From NCBI GenBank assembly GCA_963210315.1, contig OY723239.1, positions 2,265,501 through 2,329,500 on the forward strand: a stretch of 64,000 nucleotides of DNA, given 5' to 3'. The notes under the pieces are model-generated. The model searched no databases and had not been told where the DNA came from. It saw only the letters and a list, made by a program, of their open reading frames with translations. A program made the translations under genes and the position numbers. This document shows, piece by piece, positions 40,373 to 51,065 of the stretch; the first letter of the stretch is position 1; every line of letters begins with the position of its first letter. The DNA is from Rhynchopus euleeides. Its lineage: Eukaryota; Euglenozoa; Diplonemea; Diplonemida; Diplonemidae.

Positions 40373-41421
40373 GCAGTGCACGCCACCCCGACCCACCACA
40401 GGGCGGGGCACTGCTTCCCTTCACCCACACAACCCCCCTCCTCCTTCTTCTCCTTCTTCCGATCCTACCCACCAACCGCTTTCCGGTGTCGGCACCTGCA
40501 CTCTCTGCCTGCTGTCGGCAGCGTTTGCCGGCGAAAATCAGATGCGGTCTGCCCCTGCATGCCTGTGAGCTCATTGTGGATTGACACTTCTCACCAGCCG
40601 CCGGAGGCCACGGTAATGAGCATCTGTTCCTTGCATGTGTCAACGACTTGCCGCACGAACTTGATGACAGACTGCTCTCAAGGCGGCTCTGCACCGGGGC
40701 TGAACATGCTCCCCAGCCAGGAGACCCCATTCCTACTGTTCCCAGGGAAATCCCCACCCCCGCAAAAAGTGACCCCCCGGGAGACCCCCAGGAGGGGCCC
40801 AAACTGCGCTTTGACCCCCCCCCCGACCCCCCGTAGATACAACCCTGGTTACGAGGGACGAAGCGGAGTGAAGGTGCGAAACAACGAAGGAAATCATACC
40901 ATGGAAGCTCTGTGAGGAGCGCACCTTCATGCCACTTCACAGGGGCTTCCACGGCCTTTTGGCACAGGAGTGTGCGCTCAACGAAACGTAGCCCAGCTGC
41001 TGGGGCGGGTTTCTCTGATTACCTCGGGTACCCCGAGAGAATGGTGGCAGCCCTGGATGCGGCCCTGTTTTTGCCGAGGCGGCATAATGGAACACAGAGG
41101 ACACTGTCTGCGCCCTGCAGGCGCAGCTTCACACAGTGGCCAGCCATCCTCTATTCAGTGGGGCAGGCAACCTCGATGCTCCTCTAAATCCTCTTTCGGC
41201 AAAGCAGCCTGCAGCCCAAACGTGTCGCAGCTGCAGGCCCGCCTTCCGGCAGGCCTGCATCATGCGGTTACGTGAGTATTCACTCTGATCTGCAGATTCG
41301 TCAAGGCCCTCGCCCCCTTACCCCGATCCACCCAGCCCCACCCGTGTGTTGACGTGCAGGGTTTGAAGCGGGATGATCCTGACCTGGCACCACAGGCGGC
41401 ATTCACAGGTCGCGCGTCACG
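40373..41421. other. Spacer between cyclase 1 and 2
   Basis: A truncated inverted REP-like unit near 40597-40645 and a repeat D copy near 40850-41010. GGTACCCCGAGAGAATGG at 41027 recurs near 31013 at the hAT element. No gene is supported. Confidence 0.45.
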
Positions 41422-43549
41422 ATGGGTTGGTTCGAAAATGTCATCTCGATGGACGGGAGGCTGCAGGGCAAGGCGCGCAGCGACAGGCGGCTCATATTCT
41501 GCATCTGCGCGGCACTGTGTGGTCCTTTGGCGATAACTCTGATGGTTGCGATAACGTACCCGCTGCAGACTTCATACTTCGTGACTGTGTTGGCCTGTCA
41601 GGTGGTCATGCTCGCTCTCTGCATTTGCCGCGTGGACATGACGCACACTATCGTGCGCACGTATATGGTAGTTGCTGGCGGTTTAATCATTTGTGGCGAT
41701 TTGAATGCCCGCAGCATCGCAAGTCAGCCGTTGTGGCCAGTATTCGTGTTGCTCGCAGATCTGTCGTTAGTGCTCGGTCTCGGGAGGGGTTTTGCAACAG
41801 GGTTGACAGCAGTTGCCGCGGTGTGGGTCGTCATATCAGGGGTGGAGATGATGGTGCGCTTCGGGCTCTTCGACTTGCCTGGCTCAGCACCCGACTGGTA
41901 CAGGTGGGAACGGATTGAAGAAACCGTCAGCTGCAGACCCTCCGTGTCGCATCAACTTCTTAAAAGGCTTCTCGGAGGCGCAAATATCGTTGTCTGTGCT
42001 GCTGATCGACTTCGCCGCCACACGCGGGTTCGCAGACTCTGCGGAGAGGGAGAAGGCGGCGATGACACGGACCATCGAGACTGTGGAGGCGATTGCACAA
42101 CTTCTGGCGGGCTACGACGTCGACACCGTGGCGGAGATGCTGCAGGAGGCGGAGGCGGAGGCGGAGGGGCGGCTGCCTGCAGCGATGCACGAGGCCCTTC
42201 ACAGGCTGGAGCAGAACCTGCGTGCGTACCGCCCGTACCTCCCTGCCGTGCTGCTGGAGGAGCAGCAGCACTCGCCTGACGGTGCTGGGCAGCCCTGTGT
42301 GCCACCTGCCGCCGCACCTGGTGCGAAGAGCGAGCGAGCGGCAATCGTGTTCACCGACATCCGTGCGTCCACATCGATCTGGGAGGCGGCACCTGAGGCG
42401 ATGAAGAAGGCGATGGCGGTTCACGACACGGCGATGCGATCTGCACTGTCTGCGTGGGGCGGGTACGAGGTGAAGACAATCGGGGACTCCTTCATGGTTG
42501 CGTTCGAGGATGCACATGCGGGTGTGTGCTTCGGGCTTGAGGTGCAGGAGAATCTGCTTGCGGCGGAGTGGCCTGCTACGCTGCTGGAGGTCGGGATCTG
42601 CAGCCCGACAGAGCTGTGGGGCGGGCTGACGGTGCGTGTCGGTGTGAACGAGGGACCTGTGACGCTGGAGACGAACACGCTGACCGGGCGTGTGGACTAC
42701 TTCGGACACACAGTGAACGTTGCGTCACGCCTCGAGTCTGTGTGTGTGCCTGGTGCAGTTGCGGTGCCTGCCGAGCTGTGGACGAGCGTGCGTGGGGTGT
42801 CCGGGTGTGTCGGTGCATATGCAAGCAACGCGGTGCCCACCACCCTGAAGGGTGTGAGCGAGCCTGTGTCTGTGTGCAGCGTGTGGCCTGCCTCCCTGCA
42901 CGGCCGTGAGCGCCACCCTCTGCAGGCTGCACCACCTCCACCCTCGCCGTGTGGGTCGCTGAGCTCTTCCTGCAGGTCGCTGCATTCCTGCCCGTCGCTG
43001 CAGGCCAGGGATATACTGCGCAGCACCACACAGCAGGACGCAACAGTCGCTGTGGCAACACTCAGCAGCATGTTCATGTGCGAGATCGACAACGCACTGT
43101 CGGGTGTGGTGCCACTGCTGGAACAGAGTGGCGGTGTGCTGCTGGCACTTGTCGGGAACAACTTCTTCATCGGTTGGAACATTGGGCAACGCACCTCCAC
43201 ACACGTCGAGAGGTCACTGCGGTTTGCACAACGCGTGCTGCAGCACGGTGAAGGGCAGACGGTGGCGACGCTTGGCATCGCGAGCGGGACTGTCGAGCAC
43301 GGAGACGTGGGGACGGCACGGCAGCGCTTCGTGACTGCGTCAGGCGGTGCTGTGGAGGCGAGCCTTGCGCTGTCGCGTCTGGCGCTGTCGATGCACATGC
43401 GGTGCCTGTACACGGCGGAGGCACCACCGGGTGCTGTGCGCGAGATGCTGCTTCCCACCACAGCACGTGTGCCACAACACGACGGCCCTGGCGGCGTTGT
43501 CTACGAGATGGAAGTCTTGTCTCCTGATGTCGACGGCATTGCCCTGTGA
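41422..43549 (+). pseudogene. Adenylyl cyclase paralogue 2, frameshifted
   Basis: Starts at ATG 41422 (MGWFENVISMDGRLQGKAR). The first frame covers the six-span region up to RWERIEETVSC. Near 41945 two bases are missing compared with the paralogues (GCAGACCCTCCG against GCAAACACCCGCCG), and the rest is read in another frame from about 41950 to 43549. That part keeps the linker, an intact class III domain (FTDIRAST, KTIGDSF, RVDYFGHTVNVASRLE) and the degenerate second domain. The break falls in the Cys ectoloop. Since everything else is intact, it is either a very young pseudogene or a sequence error. Confidence 0.85.
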
Positions 43550-43679
43550 ACATCACTGCTTTCTGCGCCTATCAGGTGCCTGCCGACACACCAAACAGGA
43601 CCACCCACTCCTGTGGTGCTGCTTGGTGCCTGTGTTTCTCGTCATGCTGCACAGATCCATGCGACATATCGTTGTTATA

Positions 43680-43815
43680 GCCTGGTCCGGGGGCAGGACC
43701 GCTGGCGTGCACAGTGACTCTCCCTGTTTGTGTCCACCCCCTACTGAGTTGTGGCTGATGCCTCTCAGACTGGGGGCGGGTCACCGACGCTGATGCGCCT
43801 GGCTGTGTCCTTTTG
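43680..43815 (-). mobile_element. LINE 3'-UTR fragment
   Basis: GGCTGATGCCTCTCAGACTG, GGGGCGGG, CACAGTGACTCTCCC and GACGCTGATGCGCCTGG match the 3' untranslated part of the LINE at 61691-63589, in the same orientation. Only this piece is preserved. Confidence 0.65.
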
Positions 43816-43910
43816 GACTGCTGGAGCACGAGGAGGCAACTCCCGGCCTGAAATCAACGGGTAACGGGCGGGGAGCCTTGAGGGTTCAAGTACTAGGCTA
43901 CGGCCTCAGT

Positions 43911-44206
43911 GTCCTCAGGAGGACGCAGCCAACTCACACATAAGCTGTACACCCGCAAGTAACAGATGTTCACTACCGTGGCCTCCGGCGGCTGGGGGCT
44001 CCGCCCCCCAGACACCCCTGTGCCATGTGTGTCTTGTAACCAAGTCCTGTCCGGGGCTGTATATATCGGTTCCGGCACCCTCGCGGGAGACTGGGCCCGA
44101 GCACTGATCTCTGAGACAAACCGGGAGGGGACCCATTGTGAGGAAATTGGCTGACCCGATCTGACCCGATCCAGCCCGCGACCCCAAATTTCAAGCTCCG
44201 CCCCTG
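43911..44206. mobile_element. hAT-like MITE, right part only
   Basis: It matches the 3' half of the complete MITE at 45350-46010, including one REP-like hairpin, GAGCACTGATCTCTGAGACRAA, two GATCTGACCCGATCCAGCCC-type words and the terminus TTTCAAGCTCCGCCCCTG. The left end is absent. Confidence 0.7.
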
Positions 44207-44479
44207 CACGGTGGACTCCAGCGGGGGTAGGGTAACCCTTTTCGGGAGTCTCAACTAGGGGGAGTCCAACTCCCGCTAGCGGGAGTATAGACTCCCGCTA
44301 GCGGGAGTCTATACTCCCGCTAGGGGGAGTCTGACTCCCCCTAGCGGGAGTCTTTTCACCTATTTTCACTCATTTTTCCCATGATACCTATGCAATGTGG
44401 CACTCGTCACTGAAGTACAGCCACACCAAACGAAACGGACGTTTCCACCCATCCCAGCTCGCAGACCTGATTCACAAAA

Positions 44480-44860
44480 ATGGGGAAGACGACAACGAAG
44501 CCGGCAGCGAAGCCGGCGGCAAAGTCGATTAAGAAGAAGAAGAGCGCAGAGAGTCCCGAGGCTGCGGAGGCGACGAACATTGTGCATGATTTTTGCACGG
44601 CCTTCCCTGTTAAAAAAGGGGGCAGTGTGCTGACACTGGGATCCATTAGAAGGCTCCTAGCAACGGTGTTGAGCAAGGAGCTCCACAAGCACAGCACCCA
44701 GGTGGCCAACGCAATCATCGCCATGTCTTCCCTGACATGGATAAGTTCGCTGTCAGGGAAGTCGCAACGATGCGGAAGGAGGGCGCTCTCCGTCATATAC
44801 AAGGTGGAGGCGAAGTATGGCAAGGTGCAGGATACAAACGTGTCGTCGGGGGCAGCCTGA
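44480..44860 (+). CDS. Small basic protein, possibly histone H2B-like
   Basis: 126 residues. The first 25 are Lys/Ala/Thr-rich (GKTTTKPAAKPAAKSIKKKK) like a histone tail. Residues 52-75 (TLGSIRRLLATVLSKELHKH) align without gaps to the last H2B helix region (TSREIQ..VRLLLPGELAKH), sharing Ile, Leu, Glu-Leu and Lys-His, and are followed by a further helix. The rest of the histone fold is not convincing and the C-terminal 40 residues look unrelated. It lies between two arms of a TIR element. Alternatives are a transposon-borne DNA-binding protein or chance basic ORF. Confidence 0.35.
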   Translation: MGKTTTKPAAKPAAKSIKKKKSAESPEAAEATNIVHDFCTAFPVKKGGSVLTLGSIRRLLATVLSKELHKHSTQVANAIIAMSSLTWISSLSGKSQRCGRRALSVIYKVEAKYGKVQDTNVSSGAA

Positions 44861-45125
44861 AGCCGCGAATGATCGCGACACGGGCGAACGGCTTGGCACC
44901 GTGGGTCTGGATAGATGCTGGAGTTCGGCCGGGTGAAACCGGAAGTCGCAGCAAAATTTGCCCCCCCAGATTTCTTCCTCAAACCCACCCGTGGGCTGAT
45001 CCGGCCTTGCACGGTGGACTCCAGCGGGGGTAGGGTACCACTACCGGGTTTAACCCTTTTCGGGAGTCTCAACTAGGGGGAGTCCAACTCCCGCTAGCGG
45101 GAGTATAGATCAGCAGTGGGCAACA

Positions 45126-46931
45126 ATGAGGCGATGCGGGGGGCGAGGGCACCGATGCTCACTGTGCGACATCCCAGAAGAACGCTGGTATCAACAGGTG
45201 CATCGATACCCGCACCTGACTCTCTCTGAGATGAAAGAGGCTGGCTACCCCTCCCTCTTGGCAGGTGTGCTTCCCAATGCCCGCTACGTCACCCCAGCAC
45301 TCCATGACTGCAAGGGGCTCGCCATGCGGCTGATCAGGGTACTGGATGACAGGGGTGGAGCTTGGGGGTTTTTTCGAGTCAGCTGACCTGATTTTCTGCA
45401 GGCCCTCACAAAAAATCAGGTCAGGGGTAAAAAGAAAAAAATATATAGATTTTCGGGAAACCGGAAAAGTTGGCTCCTCGCCTTGGGGCCTCAAGGTGAC
45501 CAGGAGGCGTTTCGTGAGCAAAGTGACCCCAGCGACATGAGCACAGGCCTCAAACAGTCACAATAGAGGACAAATGAAGCTGCCCAACCCGTACCGTGCA
45601 ACAGACGTTTACTACCGTGGCCTCCGGTGGCTGGGGGGCTCCGCCCCCCAGACCCCCCTGTGGCATGTGCCTGTCTTGTACCCAAGCCCTTTACGTCAGG
45701 GAATCTCAGTATCCTCAGGAGGACGCAGCCAACTCACACAGAATCCGTACGCCCGCAAGTCACAGATGTTCACTACCGTGGCCTCCGGCGGCTGGGAGCT
45801 CCGCCTCCCAGACCCCCCCTACGGCATGTGTTTGTCTTGTAACCAAGTCCTTGCGCGTCCGGGGCTGCATATCGGTTCCGGTACCTCGCGGGAGGCTGGG
45901 CCCGAGCACTGATCTCTGAGACGAACCGGGGGGGAACCCATAAGAAAAAATTGGCTGACCCGATCTGACCCGATCCAGCCCGCAACCCCATATTTCAAGC
46001 TCCACCCCTGCTGGATGAGACAACAAAAAAATATTCGACAAGACCTGTACAAACCTTGCACTGAATGTGTCGCAGCATGGGACAGGTGCTCAGTTCCGGA
46101 AGGTCGTGCTTGCCTGTCACAGGACACACCTACAAGGGCTTGTTCCGCTACCTCTTTGTCTCCCTTGCAGACCTCATGCATTTCCGGTATGCAGACATCC
46201 CCTGGCGCTTCTGGGGATGCAAGGATGAGTCAGCCCGGATTCCCTTCTTGCGTGCTCGGATCTCAGGGCATATATTTCACTGGTTGATGGAGCATGCCGA
46301 AAAGGGATCAACGCGCAATGCCTACGTACACAGTCTCCATCATTGGTGGGCTCCAGAAGATGCAGTGCCTCTGCAGAACAACGACGAATTTGACGAAGCA
46401 GAGAACGGACATCGCAAGAAAGATGCCGTTACAATCGCCAGCTCCGCAACTTACGAGAGAGATCTTGCGATGGCAGAAGAGAAGCGGCGCGCATCGGGCA
46501 TGCCTTGGAAGGTTGCGCACCTGTCGCAGGACGGGATCCTCGGGTATAGAGAAGTCATCCTGTGTCCGTGTCTGCACACCCGACACGCTCATAGATTGGC
46601 TGTGTATGTTCTTTGCACACAGTTGACACAGCTGCAGAAGGGGTTTGTGCACTGCAACACACAGGACTTCGTTGAACCCATCAGCGCGCCCTACTTCCTG
46701 TCCCGGTTCCCCGAAGGACACCGCAAATTATCGCTCTGCTTGTGCAAAATGCCAATCCCGCTGGGGGCGACTTTCACACCATTCGTGTCATCCGAGGCGA
46801 CTTTGAGCACGCTTGACCAACGCGCACAGCAGGAGGGGGATGACAGTTCTGACGAAGAAGATGAGGCCTGCAGGATGGCTTGTCTTGCCCAAGGTGTAAC
46901 ACAACTACGACAGGCGATGGCCGCACTTTGA
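45126..46931 (+). pseudogene. Unknown transposon ORF interrupted by a hAT MITE
   Basis: The first part (from 45126) reads MRRCGGRGHRCSLCDIPEER and ends in CKGLAMRLIRVLDD at the MITE. After the MITE the same frame resumes (TTKKYSTRPVQTLH), meets TGA, and then runs open from ATG 46065 to 46931 (288 residues: GHTYKGLFRYLFVSLADLMH, PWRFWGCKDESARIPFLRAR, an acidic DSSDEEDEA tail). CxxC and a PALHDCKGLAMRL motif resemble parts of large DNA-transposon proteins, but no DDE triad is assigned. It is probably the former transposase of the surrounding TIR element. Confidence 0.5.
45350..46010. mobile_element. hAT MITE with perfect 8-bp target duplication
   Basis: CAGGGGTGGAGCTTG at the left end and CAAGCTCCACCCCTG at the right end are inverted. 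The flanks CTGGATGA (45342-45349) and CTGGATGA (46011-46018) are an exact 8-bp duplication, the hAT signature. The interior has subterminal TCAGGTCAG / GATCTGACC words and two REP-like hairpins and encodes nothing recognisable. Its ends share CAGGGG..AGCTTGG with the transposase-bearing element at 30300. Confidence 0.95.
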
Positions 46932-47268
46932 CACCTCAAATTCTAACCGCTCACCTCCGCAGGTGTAGCCGCTACCAGGAGGATAGGTAGGTAGTCCAGA
47001 GTCCGGGGAAACTGACAGAAGCAAAACAAGCCCCTCCCCATCCCTCTTCCACCATGATTTTACCCCCCACGCCAGTAGACTGTAACTATATCATGGGAAA
47101 AATGGATGAAAATAGGTGAAAAGACTCCCGCTAGGGGGAGTCAGACTCCCCCTAGCGGGAGTATAGACTCCCGCTAGCGGGAGTCTGGACTCCCGCTAGC
47201 GGGAGTCTTTGACACCCGCTCAGACTCCCGCTCCCAGACTCCCGCTAGGGCCGCTGGAGTCCACCGTG

Positions 47269-47574
47269 TGTGCAAAACCCAAAAAATGAAAAAAATACAA
47301 GCCGTGCGCCTTGTCTTTGATCCCCCCAGGAACCCACCAAATGTGAAATGTGTCCTTTTTTGAAACATGGCTCCTGTCAGTGTCTCATAGAGAGACAGTA
47401 GGCAGTGATATGCGCAACAAATGCAACATCCTGCGTCAGGCTGCGGGGGTGGCTTTGTTTTGCCCGTATTTGGCGCACAAACGACAGCCTTCTCGTTGTT
47501 GGGGTAACCAGAGGTTCGGGAACGATGTGTCAGACTTTGTTGGATCCGAAGGGAGGAAATGGTGACGAAGCCCG
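47269..47574. other. Spacer, no gene
   Basis: It contains the third copy of the GTCAGGCTGCGG...TTTGGCGCACAAACGACAGCC motif (47425-47485) also seen twice near 34.1 kb. Confidence 0.4.
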
Positions 47575-48115
47575 CACCCAATGAAACCCGATGTAGGTCT
47601 CAGCGCTTGGTTCCACTGCGCCTTGGGTTCGGTGTTGGTGTGGATAGGTATCGGGCTTTCCGTTCCGCTCACCGCCTGCACTGCATTCCTGCAGCGCAGC
47701 GACAAGGGCCTGCCGCAAGTTGTGCCCCCCTCAGGTGGGTTGTGCCGCCTGTGGAACCGAGGTGTGCAGCCTGTGCAGCACAGCATTGGCGATGTGCAGA
47801 CACAACAGACCCCCGCCCCCCTCCCCCGGTGAATACATACCAAAATTGCAGGGTGGTGGCTTGAGTCACTCGTCGTCTGCATATCGACGGCTAAACAGTC
47901 ACAGACTCACCCTACCGAGGTGTGCACAGCATTGTCGATGTGCAGACACAACAGACCCCCGCCCCCCTCCCCCGGTGAATACATACCAAAATTGCAGGGT
48001 GGTGGCTTGAGTCGCCAGTCGTCTGCATGTCGACGGCTAAACAGTCACAGACTCACCCTACCGAGGTGTGCACAGCATTGGCGATGTGCAGACACAACAG
48101 ACCCACCCCCCTACC
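47575..48115 (+). repeat. Cyclase upstream repeat G with 144-bp tandem units
   Basis: It starts with AATGAAACCCGATG.AGGTCT, then CACCGCCTGCACTGCATTCC. From about 47775 a unit (GTGTGCACAGCATTG, GATGTGCAGACACAACAGAC, CCCGGTGAATACATACC, TGCAGGGTGGTGGCTTGAGT) repeats with a period of 144 bp (CCGAGGTGTGC at 47917 and 48061). The single-unit version lies upstream of cyclase 5 at 55740-56185, so the two cyclases were duplicated together with their leaders. Confidence 0.8.
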
Positions 48116-48324
48116 GCCCCGCTCTAGCTTTGATATGTGTGGAATGCTGTTGGATGCGCAGCCCACAGGTGGGCAGCATATAGACCAGCAACTGACAGCC
48201 CACTGGCGGGACGGTGTGAATGCACAGTACATCAGAAACATTGCAGGATAATTGGGGGCATCTGCTGCCGCTGCTGCTGATGGGTAACCACTCAAACTAT
48301 CCACCCACACAGGTTGTTGACAGC

Positions 48325-48459
48325 TTTTTTTTGGTACCCGGGGGCGAACCGGGGGACTGCTACTCTCCACCTCTGCTCTTGGGGTGTCTGCTGCTTGTCG
48401 AGATGACATGCAGGGCGGAAGCCAACGACACAGTTGCTGTTGGCCACGTGTGGCAGAGG
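48325..48459 (-). mobile_element. Retroposed structured RNA with poly(A) and 20-bp target duplication
   Basis: CCACACAGGTTGTTGACAGC occurs at 48305-48324 and again at 48460-48479; between them is a 135-bp insert beginning T8. On the minus strand it is a 127-nt sequence ending CCCGGTTCGCCCCCGGGTAC plus C and A8. It folds simply: 5' CCTCTGC pairs with GCAGAGG, GCCAAC with GTTGGC, and CCCGG with CCGGG around a TTCGCCC loop like a tRNA T-arm. These are the marks of LINE-driven retroposition of a small RNA. The parent RNA is not identified. Confidence 0.8.
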
Positions 48460-48482
48460 CCACACAGGTTGTTGACAGCGCG

Positions 48483-49083
48483 TTGGGGTGGTTTGAAAAT
48501 GTCATCTCGATGGGCGGGAGGCTGCAGGGCAAGGCGCGCAGCGACAGGCGTCTGATGTTTGCCCTGAGTGCCGTGATGGCCGTCGTGACGTCGATCATGG
48601 CGGGAGTGATAACCAAGTGGCCCTTAATGTGGTTCTCTGCAGTTGCCCTTACTCTGCCGCAGTGCGTCATGGCCGTGCTGTGCCTGTGCCGCATCGACCT
48701 GACACCCAACATCATGCAAGTCTACATTGGAGCAGTTGCGTTCGGTATCATCGGCACAGACTACAACGTCAGGACTGTAGGGAGTCCGCCCATGTGGCCG
48801 GCATTCGTGCTGCTCGCAGACATGTCGCTGGTACTCAATCTTGGAAGGGGGTTCGCAACAGGGTTGATTGCATTCACGGCGCTGTGGGTCGTCATCACGG
48901 GTGTAGAGGGTGTGGCTCGCTTCGGGCTGTACGACCTGCCTGGATCAGCACCCGACTGGCACAGGTGGGAGCGTCTGCAGGAGACCTTCACCTGCACACA
49001 CCTGCCGTGCCCTGTCAACCTGACGAAGGGTGTGCATGAGGTGGTAGTGTCGCTCGCGGTGCTGCTGATAGACTTCGCCCTTT
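48483..49083 (+). pseudogene. Adenylyl cyclase paralogue 3, truncated
   Basis: The family start reads TTG instead of ATG (LGWFENVISMGGRLQGKAR). The six-span region is intact in one frame through the ectoloop (FTCTHLPCP) to VLLIDFA. At about 49080 the match stops and MITE-like sequence (GGAATCCGTGCGGATCGTAG) begins. Linker and catalytic domains are gone. Its leader carries the retroposed RNA insert. It is non-functional as a cyclase; the TM part closely resembles paralogue 4. Confidence 0.88.
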
Positions 49084-49285
49084 TCGGAATCCGTGCGGAT
49101 CGTAGTGGGGTCATTTTGGTGGCTCAAGTGCCAAGCTTCACCCATGAAATGCGGGTCGGGTTCAGGCACTTGTGAAGGGAAAAGGTGACTGGCAGGCAGC
49201 TTGCCCACCCATACCACCCACCCAGCATGACCCCCCTCACAAATTTGCCAAAACACCGTTCGTTTGAACGTTTGGAAAGAGGCTG
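49081..49285. mobile_element. Remnant of the fold-back MITE family
   Basis: GGAATCCGTGCGGATCGTAG followed by TGGGGTCATTTTGG matches the arm of the element at 16232-16845 (GGAATCTGTGCGGATCGTAG). AAAACACCGTTCGTTTGAAC near 49250 resembles its neighbouring arm sequence. Ends are not clear. A weaker relative lies near 58770-58825. Confidence 0.55.
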
Positions 49286-49289
49286 CGGT

Positions 49290-50620
49290 GCCGGGTGTCA
49301 GCTTCCTGGGCTCGGGCTACATCATGGTGGTGTTTGTGGGATGAACGCCAGAACTCTCCCAGAAAGGACAGGCCCTCCTGCTACCCCCCACACGCCGATA
49401 CATCGGCCTCCTGCGCCACTGAATTGCTCATCGGCAGCAAGTGTCGGAAGATCTTACCACTTGTGGGGCGCCTCGACAGCCTCGGGATCACAGAGTCCTC
49501 CCCCAAGGCGGCTTCCGGTGTGACCTGGTACCAGGCGTCTTCTGCGTGCCGAAGAAAGCGGCGGGTTCCCTCAGGTTCATCGTGTCCTGCCGAGCCATCA
49601 ACAGTGCTCTTGACATGACTTCCCTTCCACGTTGCCATCTGCCGTCGTACAGCGAGATCCTCGCCACCGTCCACGGGGTGTCCCTGGTGATGCAGTTTGA
49701 CTTTAAGAGTTTCTTCTTTCAGTTCGGCTTGCCGATGGATGTGCGCCCATTGCCTTGAGGGTATGCCTTCACCGACGCATGACTCGGCTCCCCATGGGCT
49801 ACGCACCAGCCCCCCAGGCTGCACAAGCGCTGACGAGTGCACTGCTACAGAAGAGCTGCACAGGGACGAATGCGCAGGGCCTGGCGTGGATAGACAACGC
49901 CATTGTTTGCGGCGACAGTGTGAGCCTGGCGAGGGTGCATCAAGCGTTCAAGCAGCTGTGCGAGAAGTAGAATGTGGTGATCGGCGACTACGAGGCCCCT
50001 GCTGCTTACACCACTCTCCTCGGGATTGAGGTTGACTTGCGTCAACGGCGGTGGCGCATGGACCCGACATGGAACCTTCCCGCTGCTCAGAGCCTGCTGT
50101 CCAGCGGTCAGGGTACCCTGCGTACCTGGTGGCGTATCTGCGGGGCGTTCTTGTAGAGATACCACGCGCTCCGTCTCCCGCTGCATGGCGCCTTGACGAT
50201 CCTCACCTGGATGTCTCAGACCTGTCGGCTGCATCTGTCATGGGATGCTCCTTCCGTGGGGCAGTGTCTGCCGGGCTCCACAACTGCAGGCTGACGCACT
50301 GGCGCGAAACGACTGGCAGTCGTGGGTGGTGCGGGAGCGTCTGGTGGTCCAGGTGGTCTGTGATGCGAGCCTATCAGGCCGTGGTCCGGGAGGACATCCG
50401 CCCCCTCGATGGCGCCTTCTGCGGCGAGCTTGCAGCTGCGACAATATTCCTGAGAGTGTTGTTTGCGGCCTACAAGGCCGTCTCTTTCGATTTGTAGCAG
50501 GCCCCGCTGGAGGGGTTATCACATCATACTCTTCAGCGACAACCAAGCGGTGATTGGGGCTATTCGCAAGGGTGTCCGTCTGTTGAGGGTGCGCAACGCT
50601 GGCTGAACGACATGCAGTAC
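49290..50620 (+). mobile_element. Fossil RT-RNase H of a DIRS/VIPER-like retroelement
   Basis: Recognisable parts, in order, are an RT core (VPGVFCVPKKAAGSLRFIVS, MQFDFKSFFFQFGLP, MGYAPAPQAAQALTSAL, AWIDNAIVCGD) and RNase H-like stretches near the 3' end (VVCDASLSGRG). It resembles the RT-RH of the element at 24472-26202 in kind but is clearly a different, older family. It is broken by several interruptions, has no terminal repeats left, and cannot be active. Confidence 0.65.
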
Positions 50621-51065
50621 TGCCTAGAGCGCCATGGCTGCAGCCTCGAGCCGGAATTTTCTTAGGGTGCGAAGGAAAAAAGGGAGGGGCGGAAGTTTTG
50701 AAATGAAGGCCTTCGTACAAACAAAGAACACAACTCTAAGTCCTTTTCCGTTTGTGCGCACAGTAGTGAACACCAAGTCTTCTTTGGAAGAACAGCTAGC
50801 GTTTCGCACTAAAAAGACTCGTGGCAGCTTTCGGTATCCTGCACACATGCACTAGCAGACACCGTTCGTACAAACAAAGAACGCAACTCCAAGTCTTTTT
50901 ACGCACACTTGTGAGCAGAACGTGTCACTCCCCCACAGCCTAACGTGCTCCGCACACCACTAGCCACCCCCATCACAGGAGTTGAAGCATTGTGTGTGGA
51001 AGCGTTGCAGGGAGGGTTTCCGCTTTGGGACTCGGACACACCACCAAGTGGTAGGCTTGCGTACA
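50621..51065. other. Spacer and leader of cyclase 4
   Basis: A short direct repeat, GTACAAACAAAGAACRCAACTC plus AAGTC, occurs at 50716 and 50871, and a related piece near 8790 (GTACAAACAAGGGATGCAAC). No gene. Confidence 0.4.

Larger units (their letters stand above)
44207..47268. mobile_element. Composite TIR element with palindromic GGGAGTC arrays
   Basis: Left end CACGGTGGACTCCAGCGG and right end CCGCTGGAGTCCACCGTG are inverted. Behind each is an array of ACTCCCGCTAGCGGGAGT palindromes, and the match continues through CTTTTCACCTATTTTCA to CCCATGATA, giving arms of about 180 bp. A partial third arm lies at 45016-45112 in the left orientation, so the element has an internal duplication or nesting. 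Inside are a basic small ORF (44480-44860), an interrupted larger ORF (45126-46931) and a hAT MITE. No target duplication could be fixed. Superfamily unknown. Confidence 0.7.
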
